DNA of 14,769 nt from Candidatus Bathyarchaeota archaeon (GCA_020348365.1 CP070749.1:1074974-1089742), one strand, 5' to 3'; shown: positions 6,357-14,338, counted from the first letter of the stretch. The notes: generated by a model from the letters alone, not told the origin. Translations and numbers: made by a program.

Positions 6357-6989
6357 TTACTGCTTTTCTTCTTTGACCTTGGTTTTCTCGTCCTCTCTTC
6401 GGGAGGAAAGAAAATCCACTATGATAAGAGTGGCGAACAAAAGGACAATGATTGAAGTGGCTAGAATGCGGTTCTCATGCAGAAATAATGGAACGTGGCC
6501 AAGCCATGGCACTTTCCCAATGACTCTGCCAACTATATAGTCTTGTAGAAACGGGCTCCAAGTGTCCTTTGTGCCATATTTGTCTCCTGCTGTCGTGAAG
6601 TACCATGTTCCATTATCAGCCTGCTGTTTGTCTATGGCTCTATGCACGATAAGGCGAGCATTGCCAGCTACGGGTAGATAGACAGGGACTTTGCCATATC
6701 GAGGGTCGTAGTAGACAATAGCTTCACCCGGATTGGGATTCAGAGTGCCATTGAGGAACTTATAGGTTCCAACATGCAATTCAGAAAAGTTAGATACCCC
6801 TTGAACTATGATCAAATCGCCACGATACAAGGTTGGCTCCATGCTTCCGGATGCCACAGCTAATAGGGGAAACTCCGTTTGAAAAGCAAATCGTAAGCCA
6901 AACCAGAAAGCGGCGACGCCGACTACTGTGATGGCAATCAGGATAATAGTCTGTACAATTTCGTTTCTAAGTAACTCCCGTATTTTCAA
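6357..6989 (-). CDS. Signal peptidase I, archaeal/ER (Sec11) type
   Basis: 210 residues from TTG at 6989, with no in-frame ATG nearby upstream. It removes signal peptides from exported proteins at the outer face of the membrane. An N-terminal membrane helix spans about 11-32 and a second lies near 176-194, followed by a charged tail (SRREDEKTKVKEEKQ). SGSMEPT gives the nucleophile S49, and RLIVHRAID gives H116 in place of the bacterial lysine. TAGDKYGTKD gives acidic residues D136 and D142. The Ser-His-Asp arrangement is typical of archaeal and eukaryotic enzymes. The TTG start has a weak purine-rich GTGATGAGAA upstream. A TATA-like TTTTTAATAT (7043-7052, minus) predicts transcription from near 7021 with a leader of about 32 nt. 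It appears to be a single-gene unit. Confidence 0.93.
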   Translation of the reverse strand: MKIRELLRNEIVQTIILIAITVVGVAAFWFGLRFAFQTEFPLLAVASGSMEPTLYRGDLIIVQGVSNFSELHVGTYKFLNGTLNPNPGEAIVYYDPRYGKVPVYLPVAGNARLIVHRAIDKQQADNGTWYFTTAGDKYGTKDTWSPFLQDYIVGRVIGKVPWLGHVPLFLHENRILATSIIVLLFATLIIVDFLSSRREDEKTKVKEEKQ

Positions 6990-7035
6990 TGCTTCTCATC
7001 ACTTCGTCGAGGTTTCCCGTGTAACAGAGGGTTCC

Positions 7036-7179
7036 ATGGGGCATATTAAAAACTTACCGATTTGCAACGCAAAAAAGGGAGGGGGTTGCAGATTTGAAGG
7101 CGATTGCCGACTTTGCGTCTATAAGAGGGCTACGTGCCCTTTGCCCTTGAAGGATTATCCAAGGGTCTTCAGTGAATGA
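7036..7179 (+). CDS. Doubtful small cysteine-rich ORF
   Basis: An ATG at 7036 opens 47 codons encoding five cysteines in a basic context (CNAKKGGGCRFEGDCRLC, then YKRATCPLPL). The spacing C-x7-C-x5-C-x2-C-x6-C could bind a metal, but I recognise no family. There is no clear ribosome site or plus-strand TATA box before it, and the signal peptidase promoter on the other strand overlaps its first codons. The RNA also contains short hairpins such as AGGGC-TACGT-GCCCT. It may be non-coding. Confidence 0.2.
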   Translation: MGHIKNLPICNAKKGGGCRFEGDCRLCVYKRATCPLPLKDYPRVFSE

Positions 7180-7238
7180 GCACAGCTTTCCCCTGATCGT
7201 TTTCTAGGCGCGCTTGTCGCCCAGCGTTGATAGTTGCC

Positions 7239-7409
7239 TTAAATCTTTTTCTTGGCCAAGACTTTTCTGAAGGCCTTGTTGCATCGGCGACAATCGAAGA
7301 GGCCTATTGTTAGCTCGGTCCTCTTACCCTTTCTATCAGGGCGACCAGCCATCTTCCATGTCTTTCTTGGTGTAGAAATTTCTCCACTACAGCTCGGACA
7401 TTTTGCCAT
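7239..7409 (-). CDS. Small basic zinc-ribbon protein, 56 residues
   Basis: ATG at 7409 is preceded by a good Shine-Dalgarno, GGAGGAAG, about 5 nt upstream. The protein starts MAKCPSCSGEIS and ends with a basic KVLAKKKI tail. Two CxxC knuckles (C4/C7 and C40/C43) make a single zinc ribbon. Between them is a Lys/Arg-rich stretch, TPRKTWKMAGRPDRKGKR, followed by the strand TELTIGLFDC. The charge and size suggest a nucleic-acid-binding protein or small complex subunit, but I cannot name the family with confidence. It is flanked by the signal peptidase and an integrase relic and appears to be expressed alone. The coding call rests on the ribosome site, the paired CxxC motifs and the compact length. 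Its small size makes it easy to miss in automated annotation. Confidence 0.75.
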   Translation of the reverse strand: MAKCPSCSGEISTPRKTWKMAGRPDRKGKRTELTIGLFDCRRCNKAFRKVLAKKKI

Positions 7410-7493
7410 GTGTCTTCCTCCATCATGACTATATCATTGTTTGGATGATATTGAATAAAAGACTTTCCATACAATCTGGGGATTTTTCATATA

Positions 7494-7604
7494 TTACTTG
7501 GGTTTTTTGACGACTTTTACGTCATTAACGGCGGTAACGTATTGAAATTCTGCCTCTAAGAGTCGTCTACAGCCCTCTACGCTCTTCGTTTGCCAATGAG
7601 ACAT
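7494..7604 (-). pseudogene. Probable C-terminal tail remnant of a second tyrosine integrase
   Basis: A 36-codon minus-strand frame ends at 7494 and reads SVEGCRRLLEAEFQYVTAVN followed by DVKVVKKPK. With one gap it aligns to the tail of the integrase relic at 2095-2349 (SEEAKQLLKVGFEFINEIDG, then EYLYRKPR). Both follow the archaeal integrase tail pattern of a helix with paired Leu, then GFEYV-like, then a DG-like turn, then a basic RK end. Here the Gly of GFE is replaced by Glu. An in-frame TAA directly precedes the ATG at 7604, and I see no catalytic-domain residues upstream. A TATA-like GATATACTA about 30 nt upstream leaves open expression as a leaderless small protein, but a relic is more likely. 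Confidence 0.5.
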
Positions 7605-7869
7605 TTATGTATGTATGCGTCTAGGAGTAGTATATCCCCTCTATGTGTGTGGGTCGAGGGTTAAACATGCATATATAACAACACCATAGCTTGGGGAAAG
7701 AAGATTTTCCATACATCTCGCTCATACAAAGTAAGAATAGGGTTAACTCCGCACGTAGCCTTGCAAAGTTTATATTAATGAAAGAAAATTCTTAAAGGAA
7801 ATGGTTCCTTCAAGCCTAAGAACAGAAGGTGTTTGGTTGGAGAGACTTCAATAACACGGACGGTTTGCC
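7605..7869. other. Spacer upstream of the calcium ATPase
   Basis: No gene is apparent in this AT-rich stretch. It contains an imperfect second copy (7703-7719, GATTTTCCATACATCTC) of the sequence at 7461-7477 (GACTTTCCATACAATCT). The pair flanks the integrase tail remnant as direct repeats about 240 nt apart. A TATA box for the ATPase lies at 7769-7776. I find no tRNA or other structured RNA I would defend. Confidence 0.5.
7769..7776 (+). promoter_or_regulatory. Candidate TATA box for the ATPase operon
   Basis: TTTATATT, preceded by the purine-rich GCAAAG (a possible BRE), predicts transcription from about 7799 and a leader of about 70 nt before the TTG at 7870. A weaker alternative, TTCTTAAAG (7789-7797 region), would shorten the leader to about 50 nt. 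Confidence 0.5.
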
Positions 7870-10569
7870 TTGGGAAACGAATGGCACACTATGGAAACGG
7901 CGGAACTTTTGGACGCTTTGCAGACTAGTGAGAAGGGCTTGAGTGAGGAGGAGGCTCAACGTCGACTCGAAGAGTTCGGACCCAATGAGCTGGTGGAGAA
8001 GAAGAGAGTAACCCCTCTCCAGATATTTCTTGGGCAGTTCAAAGACGTCTTCGTAGTCATGCTTCTAGCTGCAATAGGCATTTCCATCGCAATCGGAGAG
8101 ATAGTAGACGCCTCGACGATAGGCGCAATTGTCGTCCTCAACGCCATAGTGGGTTTCGTCCAAGAGTATCGGTCGGAGAGGGCAATGGAAGCTATGAAGA
8201 AGCTTACAGCCCCTAGGGCTCGGGTCTTGCGAGAAGGGAAAGAGAAATTCATACCGGCCAAAGAGGTTGTGCCTGGTGACATCGCCCTCTTGGAGTCGGG
8301 AGACCGCATCCCCGCTGATGCCCGACTAGTCGCGATGGTGGATTTGAAGACGGATGAGGCGGTCTTGACAGGTGAATCAACACCTGTGGACAAGAGAACA
8401 GGAGCTCTTGACAAGGAAACGCCTGTGGCGGATAGGGGGAATTCGGTTTTCATGGCTACTCACGTGACTTATGGTAGAGGAAAAGCCGTGATTACATCTA
8501 CGGGTATGAACACGGAGTTTGGTAGAGTAGCTGAGATGGTTCAGGCGGTAGAGGAGGGGGATACCCCTCTAAAGCAGAAGCTTACAGGCTTCGCCAAGAA
8601 ACTGGGAATATTAATCGTGATTGTATGTGCTGTCATATTTATTCTTGAATTATACGAACTTTTTGTAATCGGAGTGGGCGGCGTGGGTGAAGCCGTGGAA
8701 GATATCATTGGGGCTTTTGAGACAGCGGTGGCGCTGGCGGTCTCAGCAGTCCCAGAAGGATTACCCGCTGTGGTGACGATATCACTCGCCCTGGGAGCTC
8801 GGGAACTAGCGAAGCGTAGCGCTATCATCCGGAAACTGGCTTCGGCGGAAACTTTGGGAGCCACAACAATCATCTGCTCAGACAAAACAGGTACTCTTAC
8901 GAAGGGTGAGATGACTGTACGCAAGATATACCTAAACGACAAAATGATTGAAGTAACAGGAGTGGGCTACAAAGCAGAAGGAGGGTTCCTCCATGATGGC
9001 AATCATATAGAGCCCCTTGAGGATGAACATTTGGCTTTGCTGCTGAAGGCTAGCACATTGTGCACCAATGCTCAATATGATGGGAAGAATGTGATTGGAG
9101 ACACCACTGAAGGCGCAATGATTGTGGCAGCAGCTAAGGCAGGGATAGCTAAGGAAGACTTGGAGAAGAGAAATCCTCGTGCAGGTGAGATCACGTTCAC
9201 TTCCGAGAGAAAGCGGATGACCACCGTACACAAGACGCCAGAAGGACAGCTTGTCGCCTATGTTAAGGGAGCGCCGGAGATAATTCTGGAACGTAGCACT
9301 TATCTTCTGAAGGATGGAAAAGCCAAGAAACTCACTGTGAAAGAAAGAAGAAACATTCTGAAAACGAACGAAAACATGGCAAGCGATGCCTTGCGTGTCT
9401 TGGGTGTAGCTCACAAAGAAGCGGCACCAGAAACCCTAGCAGAGATCAGTGAAGAGCTTGTTGAAAAGAACTTAGTCTTTGTCGGTCTGGTTGGAATGAT
9501 AGACCCGCCGAGAGAGCAAGCGAAGGAGGCTAACCAGAAGTGTCAGCAAGCGGGCATAAAAACGGTAATGATAACAGGAGACCACAGACTTACAGCAGTT
9601 GCCGTAGCCAAAGAGATTGGCATGCTGAAAAGCGATAGGGTTTTGACAGGGGTCGAAATGGACACGATGGATGAAGAAGAGTTTGATGAGGCAGTGGGAG
9701 ATGTGGCAGTTTATGCGCGCGTTTCTCCAGAACATAAGATTCGAATAGTCAGGGCGCTCAAAAAGAAGGGCCATATCGTTGCCATGACTGGAGACGGAGT
9801 GAACGATGCTCCAGCCCTCAAGCAGGCGGATATCGGCGTAGCTATGGGCATCACAGGAACAGACGTGACAAAGGAGGCCGCAGACATGGTTTTGGCAGAC
9901 GACAACTTCGCTACAATAGTGACAGCAGTGGAAGGGGGCCGAGCAATATATGACAACATACGAAAGTTCTCATTCTTTCTGTTGCGTTCTAATTTTGACG
10001 AGCTACTTGTTATTGGCATCTTCGCTCTGCTAGGTCTAGAACTGCCGCTCACGGCTGGAATGATCCTGTGGATAAACCTAGTCACGGACGGAGGACCCGC
10101 CCTAGCATTGACGAAGGATCCCCCAGAAGAAGACCTAATGAATCGGCCTCCTCGGAATCCAGACGAGGGTATACTGCACGGGAGAACAGCCTCAATCTTA
10201 GCCACCTTCATAACACAGTTCGTCGGGACGGGCGTTCTCTTCTACATGGCCCGCTACGTTTGGGGGCTCTCTCTAGGTAAAGCACAGGCGATGGCTTTTG
10301 TGCAGGCCACATTGCAGGAGTTGGTTATAGTTTGGAACTGTCGGTCGGAGAAACATAATGCCTTCAAAGTTGGGTTCACATCGAACAGATTCTTGCTCAT
10401 TGCAGTAATCGTCTCGGCGCTACTGACAGCCATTATACCTTACACTGGCTTGTTCGGCACGGAACCCCTGGTCCTTCTAGACTGGGCTCTTGTTCTGCCC
10501 TTAGCGCTTTCGGGGTTCCTGATTTTGCCAGAGGTCTTCTACGGAAGAAAGATATGGCGCTGGAAGTAA
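7870..10569 (+). CDS. P2A-type cation-transporting ATPase, probably calcium
   Basis: 899 residues, full length for the family. The start is TTG at 7870: an in-frame TAA lies at 7852, and residues 4-8 (EWHTM) fit the WHT-type N-terminus of this family, so the ATG at 7891 is less likely. Motifs in order: TGES (167-170, actuator), PEGLP (295-299, M4), DKTGTLT with phosphorylated D338, KGAPE (466-470, nucleotide binding), MITGDHRLTA (about 567-576) and TGDGVNDAP (640-648). Ten membrane segments are expected. Cation-site residues match SERCA: E296 in M4, N708 and E711 in M5, and N736, T739 and D740 in M6 (NLVTD). This supports ATP-driven Ca2+ export, or possibly Mn2+ as in PMR1 pumps. A CPBP membrane protease gene follows after 25 nt, probably in one operon. 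Confidence 0.95.
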   Translation: MGNEWHTMETAELLDALQTSEKGLSEEEAQRRLEEFGPNELVEKKRVTPLQIFLGQFKDVFVVMLLAAIGISIAIGEIVDASTIGAIVVLNAIVGFVQEYRSERAMEAMKKLTAPRARVLREGKEKFIPAKEVVPGDIALLESGDRIPADARLVAMVDLKTDEAVLTGESTPVDKRTGALDKETPVADRGNSVFMATHVTYGRGKAVITSTGMNTEFGRVAEMVQAVEEGDTPLKQKLTGFAKKLGILIVIVCAVIFILELYELFVIGVGGVGEAVEDIIGAFETAVALAVSAVPEGLPAVVTISLALGARELAKRSAIIRKLASAETLGATTIICSDKTGTLTKGEMTVRKIYLNDKMIEVTGVGYKAEGGFLHDGNHIEPLEDEHLALLLKASTLCTNAQYDGKNVIGDTTEGAMIVAAAKAGIAKEDLEKRNPRAGEITFTSERKRMTTVHKTPEGQLVAYVKGAPEIILERSTYLLKDGKAKKLTVKERRNILKTNENMASDALRVLGVAHKEAAPETLAEISEELVEKNLVFVGLVGMIDPPREQAKEANQKCQQAGIKTVMITGDHRLTAVAVAKEIGMLKSDRVLTGVEMDTMDEEEFDEAVGDVAVYARVSPEHKIRIVRALKKKGHIVAMTGDGVNDAPALKQADIGVAMGITGTDVTKEAADMVLADDNFATIVTAVEGGRAIYDNIRKFSFFLLRSNFDELLVIGIFALLGLELPLTAGMILWINLVTDGGPALALTKDPPEEDLMNRPPRNPDEGILHGRTASILATFITQFVGTGVLFYMARYVWGLSLGKAQAMAFVQATLQELVIVWNCRSEKHNAFKVGFTSNRFLLIAVIVSALLTAIIPYTGLFGTEPLVLLDWALVLPLALSGFLILPEVFYGRKIWRWK

Positions 10570-10594
10570 CAAGTTAGCAAGAAGTGAGAAAGAG

Positions 10595-11299
10595 ATGGAA
10601 GATCAGCCTGAGTGGAGGGCGAAGCTTGCATTTACTTGTTTCTTCGCTTTGGTCGGCGGGATTTTTGTAGGATCTTTAGTACTGGGGCTTGTGTCGCTTG
10701 GCATGGGGATAGACATCTTGGATCCGCCTTTCCCAATTGCACTAATATCTATTCCAGTCAACGAAGCAATTATTCTAGGAATCACGCTCTTGTTCGCCAA
10801 GTACAAAGGTGCAAGTCTAAAGGAATTGGGCTTGAAAAAAGCGAGCTTTGGAATCTTGCTGACTGTTTCCCTTGCTGCCTTGCCTCTACTATTACTGGTC
10901 TGGGGTATTTCCATCGGCGAAGAGATATTTCTTGGTCCTGACCCCACGGCGGGACTCCTTGAGAAGGCTTTGACACCAAGAAACCCCATTCAACTAGCGA
11001 TCATGATTGCCTTCTCTCTGGTTCTGGTTGGACCCTGTGAGGAGCTGGCTTTCAGAGGGTTTGTTCAGAGGGGTTTTGAGAACTCCTTTGGGAAGATGAG
11101 GGGTTTGTTGCTCGCTTCTGGTTTGTTTGGGATCGTGCATGGTCTTAACACTCTGTACGCGATTGTCCCTGTGTTTGTTGGCGGTCTTGTTTTTGGTTAC
11201 GTGTGGCAGCGAACTGGCGGAAATACCATCGTTTCGGCTCTGATGCATGGAGTGTACGACACGATAGCCCTAACAATAGCGTATTCTCTTGCCATCTGA
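10595..11299 (+). CDS. CPBP-family intramembrane metalloprotease (CAAX protease/ABI type)
   Basis: 234 residues from ATG, with a purine-rich GTGAGAAAGAG immediately upstream. Several hydrophobic segments cover most of the chain, at about 11-35, 46-68, 85-106, 131-146, 168-181, 187-204 and 217-234. The three family motifs are present: EELAFR (E149, E150, R154), LFGIVHG (H182) and HGVYD (H218, D222). These form the metal site inside the membrane. Eukaryotic relatives remove the last three residues of CAAX proteins; bacterial ones act in bacteriocin immunity or processing. Archaeal roles are mostly unknown. It begins 25 nt after the ATPase stop on the same strand and is probably co-transcribed, so it may act on the pump or on membrane protein quality control (inference). 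Confidence 0.9.
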   Translation: MEDQPEWRAKLAFTCFFALVGGIFVGSLVLGLVSLGMGIDILDPPFPIALISIPVNEAIILGITLLFAKYKGASLKELGLKKASFGILLTVSLAALPLLLLVWGISIGEEIFLGPDPTAGLLEKALTPRNPIQLAIMIAFSLVLVGPCEELAFRGFVQRGFENSFGKMRGLLLASGLFGIVHGLNTLYAIVPVFVGGLVFGYVWQRTGGNTIVSALMHGVYDTIALTIAYSLAI

Positions 11300-11355
11300 A
11301 AGTCTCTTTATCATTCTCTAAAATTCGTCATATTAAGAACAGCCCTCCCACACAC

Positions 11356-11367
11356 GCGATGCATCGC
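11356..11367. repeat. Perfect 12-bp palindrome upstream of the helicase gene
   Basis: GCGATGCATCGC is fully self-complementary and lies 57 nt after the protease stop and 65 nt before the helicase start. It sits just upstream of the candidate TATA box (CTTTTACA, 11381-11388), a position suited to an operator. A 12-bp palindrome can also arise by chance. Confidence 0.3.
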
Positions 11368-11380
11368 AATTTCCAAAATG

Positions 11381-11388
11381 CTTTTACA
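11381..11388 (+). promoter_or_regulatory. Candidate TATA box for the Lhr helicase
   Basis: CTTTTACA is centred about 48 nt before the TTG at 11433, predicting transcription from about 11410. The match is weak. Placement after the protease gene and before a 133-nt gap supports a separate promoter here. Confidence 0.3.
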
Positions 11389-11432
11389 CGCGCCTCCGGT
11401 GTATTCCTTGGATCCAAAAGAGCAGACAGGCC

Positions 11433-14312
11433 TTGACAGAACCCTCAAGAAACGCCTTTAGTATGCTAGCTAAACCCATTAGAAGACTGATTAAACAAAA
11501 GGGATTTGAGTCGCCGAGCGAGCCTCAGGAGAAGACCATACCAAAAATCCTCACAGGAAAGAACGTTCTCCTGATATCACCGACAGCCACTGGAAAAACC
11601 GAGGCGGCATTCCTCCCGGTTCTGAACATGCTCCTCCTGACACCAGAGGTGCCCCAAGGGATCAAGATTCTCTACATAACTCCCCTCAGAGCCCTGAACC
11701 GTGATCTCCTAGAGCGGTTGGAGTGGTGGTGCAACAACCTAGACATCAGACTTGCAGTGAGACACGGTGACACCACCACCCAAGAGCGCAGAAAGCAGTC
11801 CTTGAGCCCTCCAGATGTGCTCATCACCACACCTGAGACTTTACAGGCCATCATGCCAGGCAGAATACTGCGCCAGCACTTACAGCAAATCAGGTGGGTG
11901 ATAATTGACGAGGTGCATGAGATGGCGGACAGCAAAAGAGGAAGCCAGCTTTCTCTAGCTCTTGAGAGGTTGAGGTGGATAACGGGAAGAGAGTTTCAGA
12001 TGATCGGTCTCTCCGCTACAATCGGTAGCCCAGAGGAGGTGGCTCAGTTCCTCGTAGGCAACGGGCGAGAGGTTGAGATAATCAGCGTTCCTGTTGCACG
12101 GCTGATGAGGTTGAAAGTTCTTTTCCCGCAGCCTGGTCCTCAAGATCACAAGCTTGCATCTGTGCTGTACACTCATCCAGAGGTTGCCACGAGGCTCCGC
12201 ATCATACGGGACTACATTGAACGGCACAAGTCTGTTCTCCTGTTCACTAACACCAGAGCGATTTCAGAGGTTCTAGCCAGCCGGTTCAAGGTTTGGGACA
12301 TCGACTTTCCAGTCTCTATTCATCACGGGTCTTTGGCCAAGCCTTCTAGGATTGCTGCGGAGAGGGGGTTGAAGAACGGTGAGTTGAAGGGGCTTGTTGC
12401 CACCTCCTCGTTAGAGCTGGGCATAGATGTGGGAAGGATAGATATGGTTATCCAGTACATGAGCCCGAGGCAGGTTACGCGTATCATTCAGCGTGTGGGC
12501 AGGAGCGGGCACAGGATTGGACGTATTGCCAAGGGACTCATTATTACGATGGATTCGGATGACACCCTAGAAGCTATGGCCATAGCTCGGAGGGCAGGAG
12601 AGGAGGATTTGGAGCCTGTGAATATACCCAAGAAGCCCTTTGATGCCTTGGCGCATCAGATGGTCGGTATTTTGATGAAGAAGAGGCGCTGGTATTTCTA
12701 CGAGATTTATGACTTGTTCAGGAAGGCCTTTCCCTACGGCGATCTATCTGTTGAGGATGTAGAGAGGATCCTAACCTATATGCATTCCAGATTCCCACGA
12801 TTTGTGTGGATCTCCTCCGAGGACAAGTTGGCGATCAAGCCCCGCCGTACAAAAGCCATGTATGAATACTACTTTGAGAATCTCTCTATGATTCCAGATC
12901 AGAAGAAGTATCTTGTTGTTGATGATGCCTCTGAGGGAGCAGTGGGAGTTTTGGATGAGGCCTTTGTGGCGGAGTACGGTAAACCCGGGGTGAAATTTAT
13001 CATCCGTGGAACTCCGTGGAAGATCATAAATGTCCACGGGGACCAGATCTTTGTGAAAGATGTTGACGACCCGACTGGGGCGATTCCGAGTTGGATTGGT
13101 GAGGAGATTCCTGTTCCCTTTGACGTGGCTCAGGAGGTTGGGCGGATTAGGGGCTTTGTTGAGGAGCGAGTGGGGAGTGGAGTGGGAGTCGAGGATATTG
13201 CTACGGAGTTAAGTGAGAGCTATCCCGCAGATCAAGATTCGATTAGACATGCGGTTGTTGAGACCTTTCAGCACGTGATGGAAGGTTATCGGGTTCCTAG
13301 TGATAGAAGGATAATAGTTGAAGACTGGAAGGATTTAGTCATTGTTCACGCGCATTTCGGTTCTTTGACTAACCGTGCTCTGGCGCAGTTGTTTGGGCAT
13401 CTGGCCTCTGAGAGATTGGGGCAGATCGTTGCGGTTCAGCACGATCCATATCGCCTCTTCATCAGGACTGCGGGCGCCATGAATGCTGATGGTATCTTGA
13501 TGTTGCTTAATGAGCTTGGGGGGATGCCTGAGTCTGCGGTTCGCGACTTGCTCACGAAGGCGGCTGTGAGGACGGGATTATTCAAGAGGAGGATGGTCCA
13601 TGTTGCAAGAAGGTTTGGGGCTCTGAAGAAGTGGGTTGATCTTAGCAGGATTAGTCTCGAAAAGCTGACGAAGAGTTTCGAGGATACTGCGATCTATGAT
13701 GAAGCGTTGAAGGAGACCTCCACGAAGGATCTAGATGTTGAACATGTAGTGAGCGTTTTGGGCAATGTTAGGAGCGGGGAAATTGGAGTTGTGAAGTTGG
13801 AGACCGGTGGAGCGGCGAGCCCTATGGCTAGGCTCGGCATCGAGAAGGTTAGTATGAAGACCGATCTCATAGCGCCAGAGAGGATGAAGGCTATTCTTGT
13901 GGAGTCTGCGAGAGCTAGGCTGCTAAACGAGTTTCGTACTTTCATCTGTACAAGATGTTGGGATTACTTGGAACCCTTACGGATAAAGGACTTACCAGGT
14001 AAGCCGAAGTGCCCGAGGTGTGGGTCTCGAGCGCTAGGCGTGTTGAGGAGGTCGGAGGAGTCTGTCTTTTCTTTGGTTGAGAAGAGAGGTGAGAAGTTAA
14101 CGAAGGATGAGAAGAAACTTCAGAAGTGGGCTGTGGAGACAGGGCGGTTGGTGAGGGAGCATGGAAAGATTGCGGCAATTGGGTTGTGTGGAAGGAAAAT
14201 GAGGGTCGACGATGTGAAGGCTATTCTTAGAGAGGAGAAGGAACTCTCAAATAGGTTTTTTGAGTTAGTTATCGAGGCTGAGAAGAAGGCATTGAAAGAG
14301 AGATTCTGGTGA
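11433..14312 (+). CDS. lhr: Lhr-type superfamily 2 ATP-dependent helicase
   Basis: 959 residues. TTG at 11433 is preferred to ATG at 11463 because the intervening residues (NAFSML) fit the conserved start of archaeal Lhr proteins. RecA domain 1 carries SPTATGKTEAA (Walker A, about 49-59), TPLRAL (83-88), TTPETL (132-137), DEVH (159-162) and SAT (194-196). RecA domain 2 carries LLFTNTR (269-275), HHGSL, SSLELGIDVG and QRVGRSGHR (353-361). A winged-helix and beta-barrel region typical of the Lhr core follows. Near the C-terminus, C839-x2-C842 and C860-x2-C863 form a four-cysteine, probably zinc, module. Archaeal Lhr proteins unwind DNA and RNA:DNA hybrids and act in repair or replication restart. 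The long bacterial Lhr C-terminal extension is absent. Confidence 0.95.
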   Translation: MTEPSRNAFSMLAKPIRRLIKQKGFESPSEPQEKTIPKILTGKNVLLISPTATGKTEAAFLPVLNMLLLTPEVPQGIKILYITPLRALNRDLLERLEWWCNNLDIRLAVRHGDTTTQERRKQSLSPPDVLITTPETLQAIMPGRILRQHLQQIRWVIIDEVHEMADSKRGSQLSLALERLRWITGREFQMIGLSATIGSPEEVAQFLVGNGREVEIISVPVARLMRLKVLFPQPGPQDHKLASVLYTHPEVATRLRIIRDYIERHKSVLLFTNTRAISEVLASRFKVWDIDFPVSIHHGSLAKPSRIAAERGLKNGELKGLVATSSLELGIDVGRIDMVIQYMSPRQVTRIIQRVGRSGHRIGRIAKGLIITMDSDDTLEAMAIARRAGEEDLEPVNIPKKPFDALAHQMVGILMKKRRWYFYEIYDLFRKAFPYGDLSVEDVERILTYMHSRFPRFVWISSEDKLAIKPRRTKAMYEYYFENLSMIPDQKKYLVVDDASEGAVGVLDEAFVAEYGKPGVKFIIRGTPWKIINVHGDQIFVKDVDDPTGAIPSWIGEEIPVPFDVAQEVGRIRGFVEERVGSGVGVEDIATELSESYPADQDSIRHAVVETFQHVMEGYRVPSDRRIIVEDWKDLVIVHAHFGSLTNRALAQLFGHLASERLGQIVAVQHDPYRLFIRTAGAMNADGILMLLNELGGMPESAVRDLLTKAAVRTGLFKRRMVHVARRFGALKKWVDLSRISLEKLTKSFEDTAIYDEALKETSTKDLDVEHVVSVLGNVRSGEIGVVKLETGGAASPMARLGIEKVSMKTDLIAPERMKAILVESARARLLNEFRTFICTRCWDYLEPLRIKDLPGKPKCPRCGSRALGVLRRSEESVFSLVEKRGEKLTKDEKKLQKWAVETGRLVREHGKIAAIGLCGRKMRVDDVKAILREEKELSNRFFELVIEAEKKALKERFW

Positions 14313-14316
14313 GAAA

Positions 14317-14338
14317 GCGCGCAACAGCGCGTGCGCGC
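14317..14338 (+). repeat. GC-rich inverted repeat after the helicase stop
   Basis: Arms GCGCGC (14317-14322) and GCGCGC (14333-14338) surround a 10-nt loop, AACAGCGCGT, 4 nt after the helicase stop codon. It lies between convergent genes, so it could form a 3' hairpin on the helicase mRNA. No T-tract follows, so a terminator role is uncertain. The sequence resembles the GC-rich motifs at 5444 and 6290. Confidence 0.4.

Noticed and set aside
7605..7869. A tRNA-like T-loop sequence (GGGTCGAGGG) near 7650
   Set aside because: No acceptor or anticodon stem can be folded around it.
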